Shown: piece by piece, positions 1 through 9,770 of the stretch
Numbering within the stretch: the first letter of the stretch is position 1
Layout: every line of letters begins with the position of its first letter
Source of the DNA: Sphaeroforma sirkka
Taxonomy: Eukaryota; Opisthokonta; Ichthyosporea; Ichthyophonida
Direction: 5' to 3'
Assembly (NCBI GenBank): GCA_001586965.3
Contig: LUCW03000448.1
Location: forward strand, 12,501 to 32,500
DNA length: 20,000 nt
Made by a program: the position numbers and the translations under genes
The notes under the pieces: model-generated
Database searches by the model: none
The model's input: the letters and a program-made list of their open reading frames with translations, nothing else
Told to the model about the DNA's origin: nothing

Positions 1-12
1 GCACGCACGCAC

Positions 13-61
<49 letters not shown>

Positions 62-83
62 ACACACAACACATATCAATCAT

Positions 84-135
<52 letters not shown>

Positions 136-136
136 G

Positions 137-167
<31 letters not shown>

Positions 168-180
168 GTATGCATATAAA

Positions 181-251
<71 letters not shown>

Positions 252-358
252 GCATATACATATGCATATGCATATACATATACATATAAAAACACACACA
301 CACACACATATATATATATGTATATATATTTATATACATTCACACACACACGCACACG

Positions 359-395
<37 letters not shown>

Positions 396-400
396 TTGTA
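1..400. repeat. Compound TA/CA microsatellite block
   Basis: Long TA runs (about 16-57 and 86-132) alternate with CATATA/ATGCAT hexamer-like stretches and CA runs (about 180-200 and 292-308). The reading frames here encode only Tyr/Ile or His/Thr alternation and are not genes. The block lies upstream of the first coding exon and may be intronic or intergenic. Confidence 0.95.
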
Positions 401-1076
401 TATCCACTAATTTAACGTACACGGTATGATGTTCACCACTCCTTCATCGCTTGCACTGTGAAAGCCCAATACGATCACAACAACAGCATATATATTGTAA
501 CCACCTCGACACAAGTACGTATACCGGCGTTACATCTAAATGTACTCGTAGGTATTGCTTGAATGATGAGCATCTGAGCTGCTCAATCACTGGCAACAGT
601 TAGACCGCGAGTAAGCTTGTTCACCTACGCAGTGACGGTATACGAGTGGGCTATTGCATGCTGAAGGTCTGCTTTGGCAACACCTGTTTGGGTGTGCTTG
701 CAACCGACATTCAGTCGACGCGTTGGTAACAGTTCATGCTGCGCTCTGTTCGGTATCTGCATTAAATACGTTTGGTTCATACGCTACCAGTCGAGTACTC
801 CTGGGCAACCGTCCCGCAGTACAGTGATACGCGCAGGAGATGTGTATAGAGCCACATCCCTCATCCTTACACGTGGATTATATGCCAGGGAGTGTGACAC
901 TGAACACGCATTGGCACGTGCATGGGTGTCAAGATCGGGCACACGAACCGTATTATTCAATACCGGAATACACCAGTTTATAAAATTCAAATCAGAGGAG
1001 CTTGGAAGCACAGGTTGCATAAGTGATATACGTATATATATATATATATAAACGTTCCTTATATCCACTTGTGCAG
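401..1076. other. Unassigned DNA, probably intron of the first gene
   Basis: This is about 676 bases of mixed-complexity sequence ending in a short TA run and a splice acceptor (ending in gtgcag at 1076). An in-frame stop at 1020-1022 separates it from the downstream exon, so at least its end is non-coding for that gene. I could not identify an upstream exon with a matching phase, although one may exist. Confidence 0.5.
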
Positions 1077-1367
1077 AAACGGGTGCTCGACGCCTACGCC
1101 GACTTCGAGATGTTGGTAGCCGCCAACTACTCGGACTCGGACGGACTAGGCCTGCCCAATATCGGGACAATAACGGGATACCTCAACGAGCAACCACGTG
1201 CACCCACCCCTACCAACAAACCCTCAACCGCACCTGCAGCCGCTACAAGAGCTGCACCGATGCCATCGAATGTGCTAGCACCGAGCATGAACAATCTGCC
1301 ACCTCCACCACAGGTAGGTGTGGGTGTCAAGTGAGAGTAGGTATAAATATATATATATATATATGCT

Positions 1368-1405
<38 letters not shown>

Positions 1406-1901
1406 CACACACACACACACACACACACACGCACGCACACACACACGCGCGCGCGCCATATTTATTTATACGACTCGATTCACTGAGGATTGATATTGTT
1501 ATCGTGATCACATATGAGCTGGTGGTAGTTGAATTTAAAATTACTGCTCGTGACTGACACACGTGTCACCTTATATCCAAACGAGTACATTCCTCAACCA
1601 ATTGCTTCTGCTTCTAACATACACTCACTGTACCTACCCACAGACACAAGCTCAGCCGTCCAATCAGATACCAACAAGCACAACCCCGCCTGTACTAGCA
1701 CACACGCATCCCAACCCTCCACCTTCCGTACAGCAGCAGCAGCAAGCCCAGGCGACGGTAGACCCAACGGGGGATACACCCACACCAATACCCACGCAGA
1801 GTGCTGACCAAAGCGCAGGACAAGATGGCACGCACATACACAAGCAACTGCAGGCGGAGAGCACACCGCAGAAGCCTCCGGGCGCAACGGTGGATGTGTA
1901 A
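1077..1901 (+). CDS. 3' end of unrecognised gene, two exons, Pro/Gln-rich tail
   Basis: Two exons fit one frame. Exon a (1077-1313, 79 codons) follows an acceptor ending gtgcag and ends at cag|gtaggt. Exon b (1644-1901) follows cccacag and ends in TAA. Both junctions are phase 0, giving about 164 residues of the C-terminus. Exon a begins KRVLDAYADFEML and runs through an Asp/Ser/Gly segment into a Pro/Ala/Thr-rich region ending in PPPPQ. Exon b is rich in Thr, Pro and Gln (QQQQQ) and ends ATVDV. The intron (1314-1643) carries TA and CA microsatellites. The first 35 residues look globular and the rest disordered. I do not recognise the family; a trafficking or nuclear adaptor would fit such a tail, but that is a guess. 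Upstream exons are missing or unrecognised. Confidence 0.55.
1343..1457. repeat. Intronic TA then CA microsatellite
   Basis: A short TA run (about 1343-1363) is followed by about 80 bases of almost pure CA repeat, ending in an alternating CG stretch (cgcgcgcgcg near 1447). It lies within the intron of the first gene. Confidence 0.9.
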
Positions 1902-1910
1902 ATAAATAAA
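1901..1910 (+). terminator. Poly(A) signal overlapping the stop codon
   Basis: AATAAA occurs at 1901-1906 and again at 1905-1910. The first copy starts on the last base of the TAA stop (1899-1901) of the first gene. If used, the 3' UTR would be only about 15-30 nt long. Confidence 0.5.
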
Positions 1911-2164
1911 CAAAAAGGCTCAATTTTGTGTGTTTGCGAGGGTTAGTGCATAGACGATTGAGTTAAGTATACGTATTACTGGCACCAGACAGTGTCAGGG
2001 AAGCGACTCTGCGGATGGCACAGAAGTATCAGCGTTCAGTGGGACACTCCGATTGCAGATAAAACAAGTTTATACTAGTATTGCGCGACATATTAATTTC
2101 GATACAGAATGATGCGACGCACACAACATGGGTAAACATCAGTCTGTAGCTGGCATGTAGGTAG

Positions 2165-2214
2165 CAAGCGAGCGAGCGAGAGCGAAAGCGAGAGAGAGAG
2201 AGAGAGAGAGAGAA
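2165..2214. repeat. GCGA/GA microsatellite
   Basis: GCGA units grade into about 24 bases of pure GA. The reverse strand gives a Ser/Leu run that is only a translation of the repeat. Confidence 0.9.
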
Positions 2215-3736
2215 AGTGATTCCAATGTATTGTCAGTTCTCGAGAGCAGTCAGGAATTAATGCGGTGCACCGTGCGTCTGTGATGCAAGCACGTGTTACA
2301 GGTGGACTCCTGGTGGCTGGTGAGTAGGGACAGGAGACTACTGTTTCGACCTTTAGAATATGTAGGAGCGACCAAGTGTGCAATCACAATGATCGTCTCT
2401 TTCAACGAAAATATGTACAGCTTTTACTTTAAATCTAGTATTTATGTATACAGTGTATAACGGTTTTAATTGGCTGGCGATCGGCCATTTGATAAACCAC
2501 GATATCAAAATGGAGTGTATATATGTAGTATATACAACTAAACATGTGCAACTGAGTATACGATAACAAGAGGTATTCATGCACATGTATTTATGTATAA
2601 TTTATGAATATGAATCAAGCGTCAAGTGTAATAAATATATGAAATCAATATATTTACAATCATACTCCAAAAAGAAGTTACACATATCTTCTTCTTCTTG
2701 CCTATCGGGTCTGACTGTGTGTCGCATTGGTCTGTCAGTATGTCGCAACGCAATGTCACAAGTGTCTGTAACTCCCTCTAGAGACGGGCCCTGACCCCTG
2801 ACTGTTATCCGAGCTTGTTGTGTAAGTAAAAAGTATGCGAGCCTGTGCGACAGTGCGAGTGTGTCATTCGTTCACAGGTTGTAGTATGCCGAGCCAACAC
2901 TCAACCGTCAAAAGCACTGACGCAGTATTACATAGTCGATACCAATGATTGTTCAAATAAAAGGCCCTCAAAGGCTCAAGCCTAAAGGTGACAATTTATT
3001 ATAATAAATGTTTATATTAAGAGGCTGTATTGGAAGGCTATACTGAATATACAGTCACACACACAGAAGTCACAAGGTATTTTTAATACTAGTTTTGTAT
3101 GTAAAGAGTCGCAAGATTTCCACTGTGCACTCTCATAGCCTCCTTTAAAAAAAACATGGCACTTCTTCGATACGTATTAAATATTTACATGGTATTTTTT
3201 ATTACTCATAGCCCTCTAAAATCTAAAATCAAGCGCGTATGGTGCTCAGCTGCTGTATTAAAAATTGTAAATATGTACCTCACAACCGCCAGACGCCTGT
3301 CCTGACTTCTGAGTCCGCCACACGCGGACGCCCAGTCGCAGACTCGCAAACTCGCCAAGAGAGTCGCCAATCGCCAATCGGGCCTCGCGCACCACCGCCC
3401 ACGACGCAAGTCGCAGCAGAGCGGAGCTCTATTTTATGGATACTCTATTAAGGGGTGATACAACTACACATAGCAAATAGTATTAGCCAATGGCTCACTA
3501 CCATGGTGACCGCAACAGCACAAGACTCAAGAGGTCAATAATAATTGAAATAAAGTCACAAGAATTTGGGAAATTTGACTCTTGTTTCCATATTCCAATA
3601 GAACACCTTCAAAATATTCTAGTTGTTGTATGTACACTTTCTTACTCGCGTATAGAGAGATATAATAACTTTATACATACATTGTAGTGAATTAGTGATA
3701 ATAGAGATATAAGCTAAACGGAGTTGGCTACATACA

Positions 3737-3934
3737 GACTCAGGAGTCAGGACTCACATAGGAGTCGCCAGTCAGGTGACTCAGGTCTGACTCTGAGACT
3801 CCATGAGTCCAGTAAGGATTAGAGCCCAGACTCCAGACTCCAGAGACCTCAGACCAGGGAGTCCAGAGGACTCAGTCTTCAGGCCCAGGGCAGAGGGCGC
3901 ACTGGCGCAACGTGCCATTGTCAGTACTGGAGTC
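3737..3934. repeat. Cluster of GACTC/GAGTC words
   Basis: Thirteen GACTC or GAGTC words occur in 198 bases: 3737, 3744, 3751, 3762, 3778, 3789, 3797, 3805, 3829, 3836, 3859, 3869 and 3930. They are irregularly spaced and lie in both orientations, embedded in CAG/CCAG-rich sequence. Less than one would be expected by chance. There is no fixed repeat unit, so it reads as cryptic simple sequence or a binding-site cluster. Confidence 0.7.
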
Positions 3935-4340
3935 TGGACTACTTGGTCCACACTCCACAGCCCACAGGGCACACGGGCACACGGGCACAGGGATCCCAAA
4001 CCAGGGCCCAGCAGTAGAGCATATGTACTTATGTTGTATGTAGTGCAAAACTGCATACTGCATATCACTGATTCACTGCACAGCATATGACGGTTGTCCT
4101 GTGTCCAGCAGGAGCTCTAGAGCAGATGCCTTCGATTTATTATTCACATATGTAGGAGTGACACTGTGACATGGTGAAAATACTATGTATCGTCTGTGCA
4201 CTGCACAGTTTAATGCGTGCACGGTTTAATGCACATGTAATACGGCAACTGCGATTATAATTATGATGCTGCGTACCGGTAGTCATAGTCTATTTATCGA
4301 TTGAAAATTTGTGATATCCAGAGTCTATCATACTTGTGCA

Positions 4341-4358
4341 GTACTATTTATAATATAC
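4341..4358 (+). promoter_or_regulatory. TATA-like element of the TSP1 gene
   Basis: An AT-rich tattta-taatata segment lies about 140 bases upstream of the start codon at 4488. Its position fits a core promoter with a short 5' UTR. The sequence alone cannot show that it is used. Confidence 0.35.
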
Positions 4359-4487
4359 AACATTCAGATCGAAAGAACGGTTTATTGCAATAGCGAATTA
4401 GTTCAGTACGCTTAAATAATCAATATAGTATAGTGTTCTATATCGAACTGCATACTGTTCATCGAGCAGGTGACCACATTTCACACC

Positions 4488-6359
4488 ATGAGAACGAAAA
4501 ACCGACGCGGTAGCCTATTTCAAGTTGCAGTAGGGGTAGCAGTATGCAATTTTTCATATGCTTTGATGGTCGATGTCAACGATAGCCTGGTGGTGACTTC
4601 GAATTACAAATGTTTGGGGGCCAGTTTAAAAGATGAAAATGTACAAATCGAGACATGTACAGGATACAAAGCACAGATCTGGAGACGGGAAGGTCAAGTT
4701 TTGAGGAATATGGAAACATCACTATGTCTTTCCGTTAATCAGGCTTCAGGTGTAGTCTATCAGAAGCAATGTCTTGATAAGTTTGATAGAGAGCAATCAT
4801 TTATAGATATGAGAAGTCTTATTATAGCTGGGGGTGAACTTTGTATGGCCAGGAGTGGTACACTACAACGGTGTCAGGCGATGTGTATAACACCCGCTGA
4901 TAATGACGTGAATGTGGTTGCTATGGTTGAAGCTCCAAATTCAGGTTGTGTTTATCAAGAAGCAAGCGGCAGCACCTACAACTTAAAAATGCAGCTAAAG
5001 GCCATCATGGAGGTGCCTGCAATGAAAGGTGAATGGGTGATAGGTATTGAAGGCGGAAAATGTTCTAAGAATTGTGGAGGAGGAGTGCACAATGTTGAAT
5101 ACGTCTGTAGGAATAAGAATTTCGACAACACCTATTGCGAGTTGAGTGAAAAGCCTGAGGGTACAGTAGTAGCGTGTAACGAGCAAAGGTGTGAAGATTG
5201 GTCGGAGTTTGGCGATTGTAGCTCATCTGATTGCAATGTGTTAGGTTATCAGGGCAGGGGATGTCAAAATTCAAATGATGGCGGTCCTGGATATTGTCCC
5301 GGGAAAGATTATGAAGAGTGTTATCCCGTAAGATGCGATGACTTCTCTCGCACAGAAACTTTAGCAGCAGCCCCCACTCTACCGGCTGGGAGACTGATAG
5401 TTGCTTCCGATGGTTCCAAGTGGACTGATTATGGTGACTGCTCAAACTCTTGTGGCAGAGGCACGCAGACAGCTATATGTGTCGTAGAGGCATCCAGATT
5501 GGTAGGCCACGAGTGTACGATGTTCGAGCACACTAGGAAGTGTCAGTCTAATTCTGCCGCCGGTTGTAGCTATGTAATCGAAGCAGACGTAGATGGTCAG
5601 TGGTCCGGATGGTCTTCATGCTGCGGTACTGAACGCCAATTGCGCACGTGCGAAGGGCAGTCTGGCGATGGGGCGGTGTGCCCAGAAGGCACCGAAGGCT
5701 CTGAGAGAACGTGCGCCTCAGGAATAGCATGTGTCAGCAGTCAGCAAAATATTGGTACTTCTAATGGTGTCTTATCGGAGTCAGTGGATACTACGCAGCA
5801 GGATCGAATAGTAGCTGAGGCTGTAGGTATTGATGGGGCAGTCCAGAATGACCCGCAAACATCGGAGTTTACGGGTGGTATGCCCTCGAGTGGGGGTATT
5901 AGTATAGCCACTGCAGGTCGAACAGATGAAGATTTATCTGATCAGATGGGTAGTAGTCAGCCAACCACATACACCAATTTTAATAGCGCTGCATATTCTA
6001 GTTATGATATTTATTCAGGATTCAGCAATACGGCGACAAACTATGCTGGGTATAACGCGTACACACCTACAACCACTGCTGGCGTCACCACTGAATACGG
6101 GTCACAAAGCTACAGCTATACTCCCACGACTACCACGACTAATACTGTATTTGGTACCACGACTACTAGCTATGCTGGATTTGGCTCCACGACTACTGAT
6201 ACCTATACATACAATCCGTTTGCTAGACGGCGTCGTGAAGCAATATCAGCCAACCCTTTCGAACAAGAGCGACTTGCGCTTGAATTGGACGCGGCGAGTC
6301 TACCTAGTAGGTTCCGCATCTACTTGAACAGGGTTATTCACTCATCGAGTAATCACTAA
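4488..6359 (+). CDS. Secreted ricin-like and TSP1-repeat protein
   Basis: This single-exon gene encodes 623 residues. The frame is open from 4470, but the first ATG is at 4488 and gives a classic signal peptide: basic RTKNRR, hydrophobic core to about residue 25, likely cleavage after SYA. Residues 30-155 are Cys-rich with a QIW motif (63-65), resembling a ricin-type beta-trefoil, which usually binds sugars. Four TSP1-like modules follow, each with a Trp start and Cys clusters: about 183-236 (CSKNCGGG), 238-284, 312-361 (WTDYGDCSNSCGRGT) and 372-416. Residues 490-577 are a Ser/Thr/Tyr-rich stalk, likely O-glycosylated. RRRR at 580-583 resembles a furin-type site and would release a 40-residue C-terminal peptide. 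There is no transmembrane segment or clear GPI signal. The protein is probably extracellular, in adhesion or cell-wall biology. Domain calls are strong for TSP1 and moderate for the trefoil. Confidence 0.88.
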   Translation: MRTKNRRGSLFQVAVGVAVCNFSYALMVDVNDSLVVTSNYKCLGASLKDENVQIETCTGYKAQIWRREGQVLRNMETSLCLSVNQASGVVYQKQCLDKFDREQSFIDMRSLIIAGGELCMARSGTLQRCQAMCITPADNDVNVVAMVEAPNSGCVYQEASGSTYNLKMQLKAIMEVPAMKGEWVIGIEGGKCSKNCGGGVHNVEYVCRNKNFDNTYCELSEKPEGTVVACNEQRCEDWSEFGDCSSSDCNVLGYQGRGCQNSNDGGPGYCPGKDYEECYPVRCDDFSRTETLAAAPTLPAGRLIVASDGSKWTDYGDCSNSCGRGTQTAICVVEASRLVGHECTMFEHTRKCQSNSAAGCSYVIEADVDGQWSGWSSCCGTERQLRTCEGQSGDGAVCPEGTEGSERTCASGIACVSSQQNIGTSNGVLSESVDTTQQDRIVAEAVGIDGAVQNDPQTSEFTGGMPSSGGISIATAGRTDEDLSDQMGSSQPTTYTNFNSAAYSSYDIYSGFSNTATNYAGYNAYTPTTTAGVTTEYGSQSYSYTPTTTTTNTVFGTTTTSYAGFGSTTTDTYTYNPFARRRREAISANPFEQERLALELDAASLPSRFRIYLNRVIHSSSNH

Positions 6360-6429
6360 AACTCTGATTACTAGAAGAAAGAGTACACTACTACTATTAC
6401 TCGCTATGCCATTAAGAAATATAGGTGGC

Positions 6430-6435
6430 AATAAA
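6430..6435 (+). terminator. Poly(A) signal of the TSP1 gene
   Basis: AATAAA lies 70 bases after the stop codon, the usual distance for a short 3' UTR. The next gene converges on it from the opposite strand. Confidence 0.6.
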
Positions 6436-6663
6436 TGGGCGTGAATTAATTTGTACAGGTGTCGCATAAACTGCACACTTAACCATCATATGTCATGTAT
6501 TGTATAGTTCATAATCACATTCCGGCATGCTCGTTTCTTTTCCCTTCATAACTGCCCCATCAGGACCAATCAATAATTGTGCAAAAGGGTACACAGTATG
6601 GAATTTGTGCATCTAGTATAGGTATCTTAAGATGACAAACCATTCGTCGACAAGTAACTAATA

Positions 6664-6669
6664 TTTAAT
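6664..6669 (-). terminator. Possible poly(A) signal of the minus-strand LEA gene
   Basis: TTTAAT on the plus strand reads ATTAAA on the minus strand, about 100 bases past that gene's stop. It is a common variant signal in AT-rich DNA, so support is modest. Confidence 0.35.
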
Positions 6670-6768
6670 AGTGATAACGTGAACAGTAAAAACCTATTTT
6701 CAATATCATTTTTTAAGCCCCACCACAATCAATATGAATTTAGAATCGAAGAATGCAGGCCGAAGATT

Positions 6769-7461
6769 TCACTTGGATTTCCCATCTTGTGTGAATTTGG
6801 AATCTGTGTTATCACCGGACTGGCGATAATCGGCAGGCGCAGCGGCGGCCGCGTCCACATTGTTGCCTGTATGTTTCGTATTTGGAGTCATTTCTAAATC
6901 TGGGCTTGGAAAAGGATTACTCACTGCATTGTTGTCGATGTTATACTCCTTCGCACCTTCCACCTTGTCGCCAATAGCGGCCTTCATATCGTCCATTTTA
7001 TCTTTCGCGTCGTCATACACCTTTTTGGCCTTAGCCTCGATATCATCAGACAAGCGATAATCGGCCGGCGCAGCGGCGGCTGCGTCCACTCTGTTGCCTT
7101 TATATTGAGGAGGCATTCCCAGATCTGGGCTTGCAAAAGGATTATTCATAGCATTGTTGTCCATGCCCTCCACTTTCACACCTTCCACCTTATCGCCAAT
7201 AGCGGCCTTAATTTCCTCCAAATTTTCTTTCACGCTGACTTGTTTTTCTCCTGCCTTGTCTTTCACTTCTTTGCCCCCGTTCTTCAGCTCATGCCCTGCA
7301 TCATGATGTTTTGCTCGGTTTTGTATTTGCGTTCCTAAACATGGTGTACAAACGCGGCCTGGCGCATTGCGCAGAGACGTATATGTGAAGCGATTTGTAA
7401 TTAATAGTTGGCTTTGCACTCTAGTGCGAAGTAATATGGAAGAGGAAATTTTGTATGACAT
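6769..7461 (-). CDS. LEA-like protein with mitochondrial-type presequence and NPF repeats
   Basis: A 230-residue single-exon protein. Residues 1-50 are rich in Arg, Ser and Thr and have no acidic residue, as in a mitochondrial presequence. Residues 60-95 are Lys/Glu-rich and helical in character (GKEVKDKAGEK), like LEA group 3 or apolipoprotein-like repeats. Two tandem copies of a unit of about 76 residues follow. Each contains KAAIGDKVEG (85-94 and 160-169), a DNNA...NPF-SPDL segment (NPF at 107-109 and 182-184), and VDAAAAAPADYR (125-136 and 202-213). The gene is head-to-head with the larger LEA-like gene at 7956, which carries related PEDYR and ADYN motifs, so the two are probably related. 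The expected role is protection of mitochondria during drying, cold or osmotic stress; this is inferred from composition. The presequence start is the first ATG. Confidence 0.78.
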   Translation of the reverse strand: MSYKISSSILLRTRVQSQLLITNRFTYTSLRNAPGRVCTPCLGTQIQNRAKHHDAGHELKNGGKEVKDKAGEKQVSVKENLEEIKAAIGDKVEGVKVEGMDNNAMNNPFASPDLGMPPQYKGNRVDAAAAAPADYRLSDDIEAKAKKVYDDAKDKMDDMKAAIGDKVEGAKEYNIDNNAVSNPFPSPDLEMTPNTKHTGNNVDAAAAAPADYRQSGDNTDSKFTQDGKSK

Positions 7462-7955
7462 TCTTGCAATTGTGGATCATAGAGAATTGTGCTATCCTAA
7501 TATATCCCACCCGATGTATTTTTTAATTTGAAGATTCACAAGATTATGCAATATTTATTTTGCGCCGCTTGTGGCTTGTCCACGGTGCGTGGATGGCTGT
7601 CCGTGATCAACTGATCACTATTCGAAAATGAAGGTTTATGTGCAAAAAAAGCCAACTTTTACTTTTCTTGCGGTTTAGAGCGAGAAACCAATCAACTTCA
7701 GCCTATTGAAAAGGCGGGTCAGGTGTTCTATTAAAACTTTGTCACTTTGACATTTTGACACCCTTTATGGTTGACGTGTTATTTGGAATGTATAATTATT
7801 ATCATCATAGACTGGACTTCTTGAAACTCGTGTTTGAGACTGCTTATGTCTTACATACAATATAAATCACAGCGTTCCTTCTATTTTAGTTATCACAATA
7901 TATCATCCGTGTAATATTCAGTTTAAATTCGCATAATAAAAAGTAATAAACAAAA
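7462..7955. promoter_or_regulatory. Shared 494-bp divergent promoter region of the LEA-like pair
   Basis: Two related LEA-like genes start outward from this interval. For the plus-strand gene, TATAAA at 7861-7866 lies 90 bases before the ATG, and the ATG context (caaaaATG) has the favoured A at -3. A CCAAT box is visible near 7688 and a TGACGTG word near 7772. On the minus side, an AT-rich atatat word near 7498-7506 could serve as a core element. Shared stress regulation is the natural reading, but it is inference. Confidence 0.55.
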
Positions 7956-9770
7956 ATGCAACACATCCGGAATTCGTCTGCTCGCCTGCTCCGCAGTGGG
8001 GCTTTGGGTCCTGCCAGCGCTAAAGCCAATTCACTGAGCGCGCAGGGACGTGCGGCAAACCTCCACGCAAGATATCCTCATGTCTGCACATTACCGACCA
8101 TACGCTCGAAGCATGACAACACATTGGAGAGCGTGAAGGTTGATACTATCGATAAGATGTACGATGCTAAAGATCAGGCCCAGGACTTGAAAAACGCTAC
8201 TATGAAAAAGGCGAGCGACTTGCAGAAGGGGTTGAAGAATGCAGCGGAGGGTACTATTGCAAGCGAGGAGACGCTTAAAATGCGTCCTGCACACAGCACT
8301 GAGCTACACGACACAACACACCGAACCATTATGAATGACAACGGGGCAACTGGCAATAATGCTGGAGGTACTAACGACCAGGGAGGGCTCAATATGCGAC
8401 CAGCAGGAAGCACTGAGCTTCACGATACTACTCATGACGATATCTCAGCTAAGAAAGGTGCTGCTGATTACAATACTCGCGCTAGTAACGTTTCCACCGA
8501 TGGTGCAAATAATGCTGGAAAGCTGAGAGAGGTAAAACTTAGTGTGCTGAACGATCTGGGCGACGTCAAGGATAAGGCAAAAGATAAGTATGAAGATCTG
8601 AAGGGCAAGGCAGCTGAGGAGACAGCGTATCTAAAAGACAAGTTGGGTGATAACGCTGAGGTGCTGAAAGACAAAGCATACAAGATGAAAGCCAAAGCCG
8701 AGGAGGGTGCGGCGATTTTGAAAGAGAAAGTGCTTGACAACACAGAAGCGTTAAAAGAGAATGCCTACGAGGTTAAGGATAAGGCGAGTGATAACGCTGA
8801 AGCTTGGAAACACGAAGCTTACGACATAAAGGCGAAAGCCGAGGAAGAAGCACAGAATGTGAAGGACAAGGCACGTGACAACGCTGAGGTACTGAAAGGC
8901 AAAGCAGGGGCTGGTGCTGAAACTGTGCGGGATGCGGCCTATGATATGAAGAACAAGGCACAGGAAGGGGCGGAGAATCTCAAGGAGAATATACGGGACA
9001 ATGTCGACGGTTTGAAAGAGAAGGCAAGTGATAATGCTGAAACTTTGAAAGATGAGGCGTACGATATGAAAGCCAAAGTTGGGGAAGGAGCGAAGAATCT
9101 GAAGGAGAAGGTACGTGGATATAAAGTTTTAGCTGACGCCTACGATATGAATACCAATGCCATGGAAAGTGCGGAACAGCTGAAAAACAAGACTCGTGAG
9201 GAAGATGAAGAATTGAAAGATGATGCGTACAATCTACAAGATAATGCCAAGGAACTTAAGGACAACGTCGCACACATGGAGGCAAATCTAAAAGGAGATG
9301 TGGCCGATACAGTGCACGACGTCAGAAGTAAGGCGGCAAATGCTCTGAATAACAGTTCGTTGGGCAATACCGGGTTGGATACGGGTGAAAAGAGTGCCGA
9401 GCTGCACAGTATTACCCAGAATGACAACTACACCAGCGTGACACCAGAGGACTACCGTAACACCACCAACAACAACATGCAGTCCGCAAAGGGTGTGTAC
9501 GCCAACGAAAGCACGACCCTGGGTGGAAGCGGTAGCTCCGCGGGAGACGGGCCAATCTCGGAAGAGACGCGCTTTAACGGCCGCACTGATGTGAACGACA
9601 TCATATCAGACGACGATAACCACAGGAGGGTAGATGCAACGTCATTGAACTCGGCTACAAACGAGGCAGTGCATGACTTGATAGATGATGATGTCGATGT
9701 GTCAAATCAGATGGACGCGCGACTGGCGGGGAAGAAAAATGTGGAGAGTATGGTTGATCGTGATACTTAA
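7956..9770 (+). CDS. Large LEA-like repeat protein with mitochondrial-type presequence
   Basis: A 604-residue single-exon protein. Residues 1-53 are Arg/Ala/Ser-rich with no acidic residue before D54 (MQHIRNSSARLLRSGALG start), typical of mitochondrial import. A unit LxMRPAxSTELHDTTH appears at 107-122 and 145-160, with a weaker ELHSITQND at 482-490. Residues about 195-465 are LEA group-3-like amphipathic repeats built from DNAExLKxxAYxxKxKA and EGAxxLKEKxx blocks. The basic period is about 29 residues (18+11), with units starting near 232, 261, 279, 308, 348 and 359. The C-terminal third is polar, Asn/Ser/Asp-rich and disordered. LEA proteins of this kind coat membranes and proteins in dry or cold cells. 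The gene pairs head-to-head with the related minus-strand gene, and its last codons are duplicated downstream. Organelle targeting is inferred from composition. Confidence 0.85.
   Translation: MQHIRNSSARLLRSGALGPASAKANSLSAQGRAANLHARYPHVCTLPTIRSKHDNTLESVKVDTIDKMYDAKDQAQDLKNATMKKASDLQKGLKNAAEGTIASEETLKMRPAHSTELHDTTHRTIMNDNGATGNNAGGTNDQGGLNMRPAGSTELHDTTHDDISAKKGAADYNTRASNVSTDGANNAGKLREVKLSVLNDLGDVKDKAKDKYEDLKGKAAEETAYLKDKLGDNAEVLKDKAYKMKAKAEEGAAILKEKVLDNTEALKENAYEVKDKASDNAEAWKHEAYDIKAKAEEEAQNVKDKARDNAEVLKGKAGAGAETVRDAAYDMKNKAQEGAENLKENIRDNVDGLKEKASDNAETLKDEAYDMKAKVGEGAKNLKEKVRGYKVLADAYDMNTNAMESAEQLKNKTREEDEELKDDAYNLQDNAKELKDNVAHMEANLKGDVADTVHDVRSKAANALNNSSLGNTGLDTGEKSAELHSITQNDNYTSVTPEDYRNTTNNNMQSAKGVYANESTTLGGSGSSAGDGPISEETRFNGRTDVNDIISDDDNHRRVDATSLNSATNEAVHDLIDDDVDVSNQMDARLAGKKNVESMVDRDT

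Larger units (their letters stand above)
1911..4340. other. Intergenic stretch with no convincing gene
   Basis: About 2.4 kb in which the open frames are short, AT-rich and lack family motifs. It holds a GA microsatellite (2165-2214), a gene-poor AT-rich stretch, and two GC-richer islands dense in GACTC/GAGTC words (about 3300-3430 and 3737-3935). Two loosely similar segments (tggtatttttta near 3190 and aggtatttttaata near 3078, each followed by catagcc) may be remnants of an old duplication. I see no transposon ends or RNA gene. Confidence 0.6.

Noticed and set aside
674-1051. 125-codon plus-strand frame upstream of the first exon
   Set aside because: It ends in translated TA repeat, has no family motif, and cannot be joined in phase to the exon at 1077 with any convincing donor.
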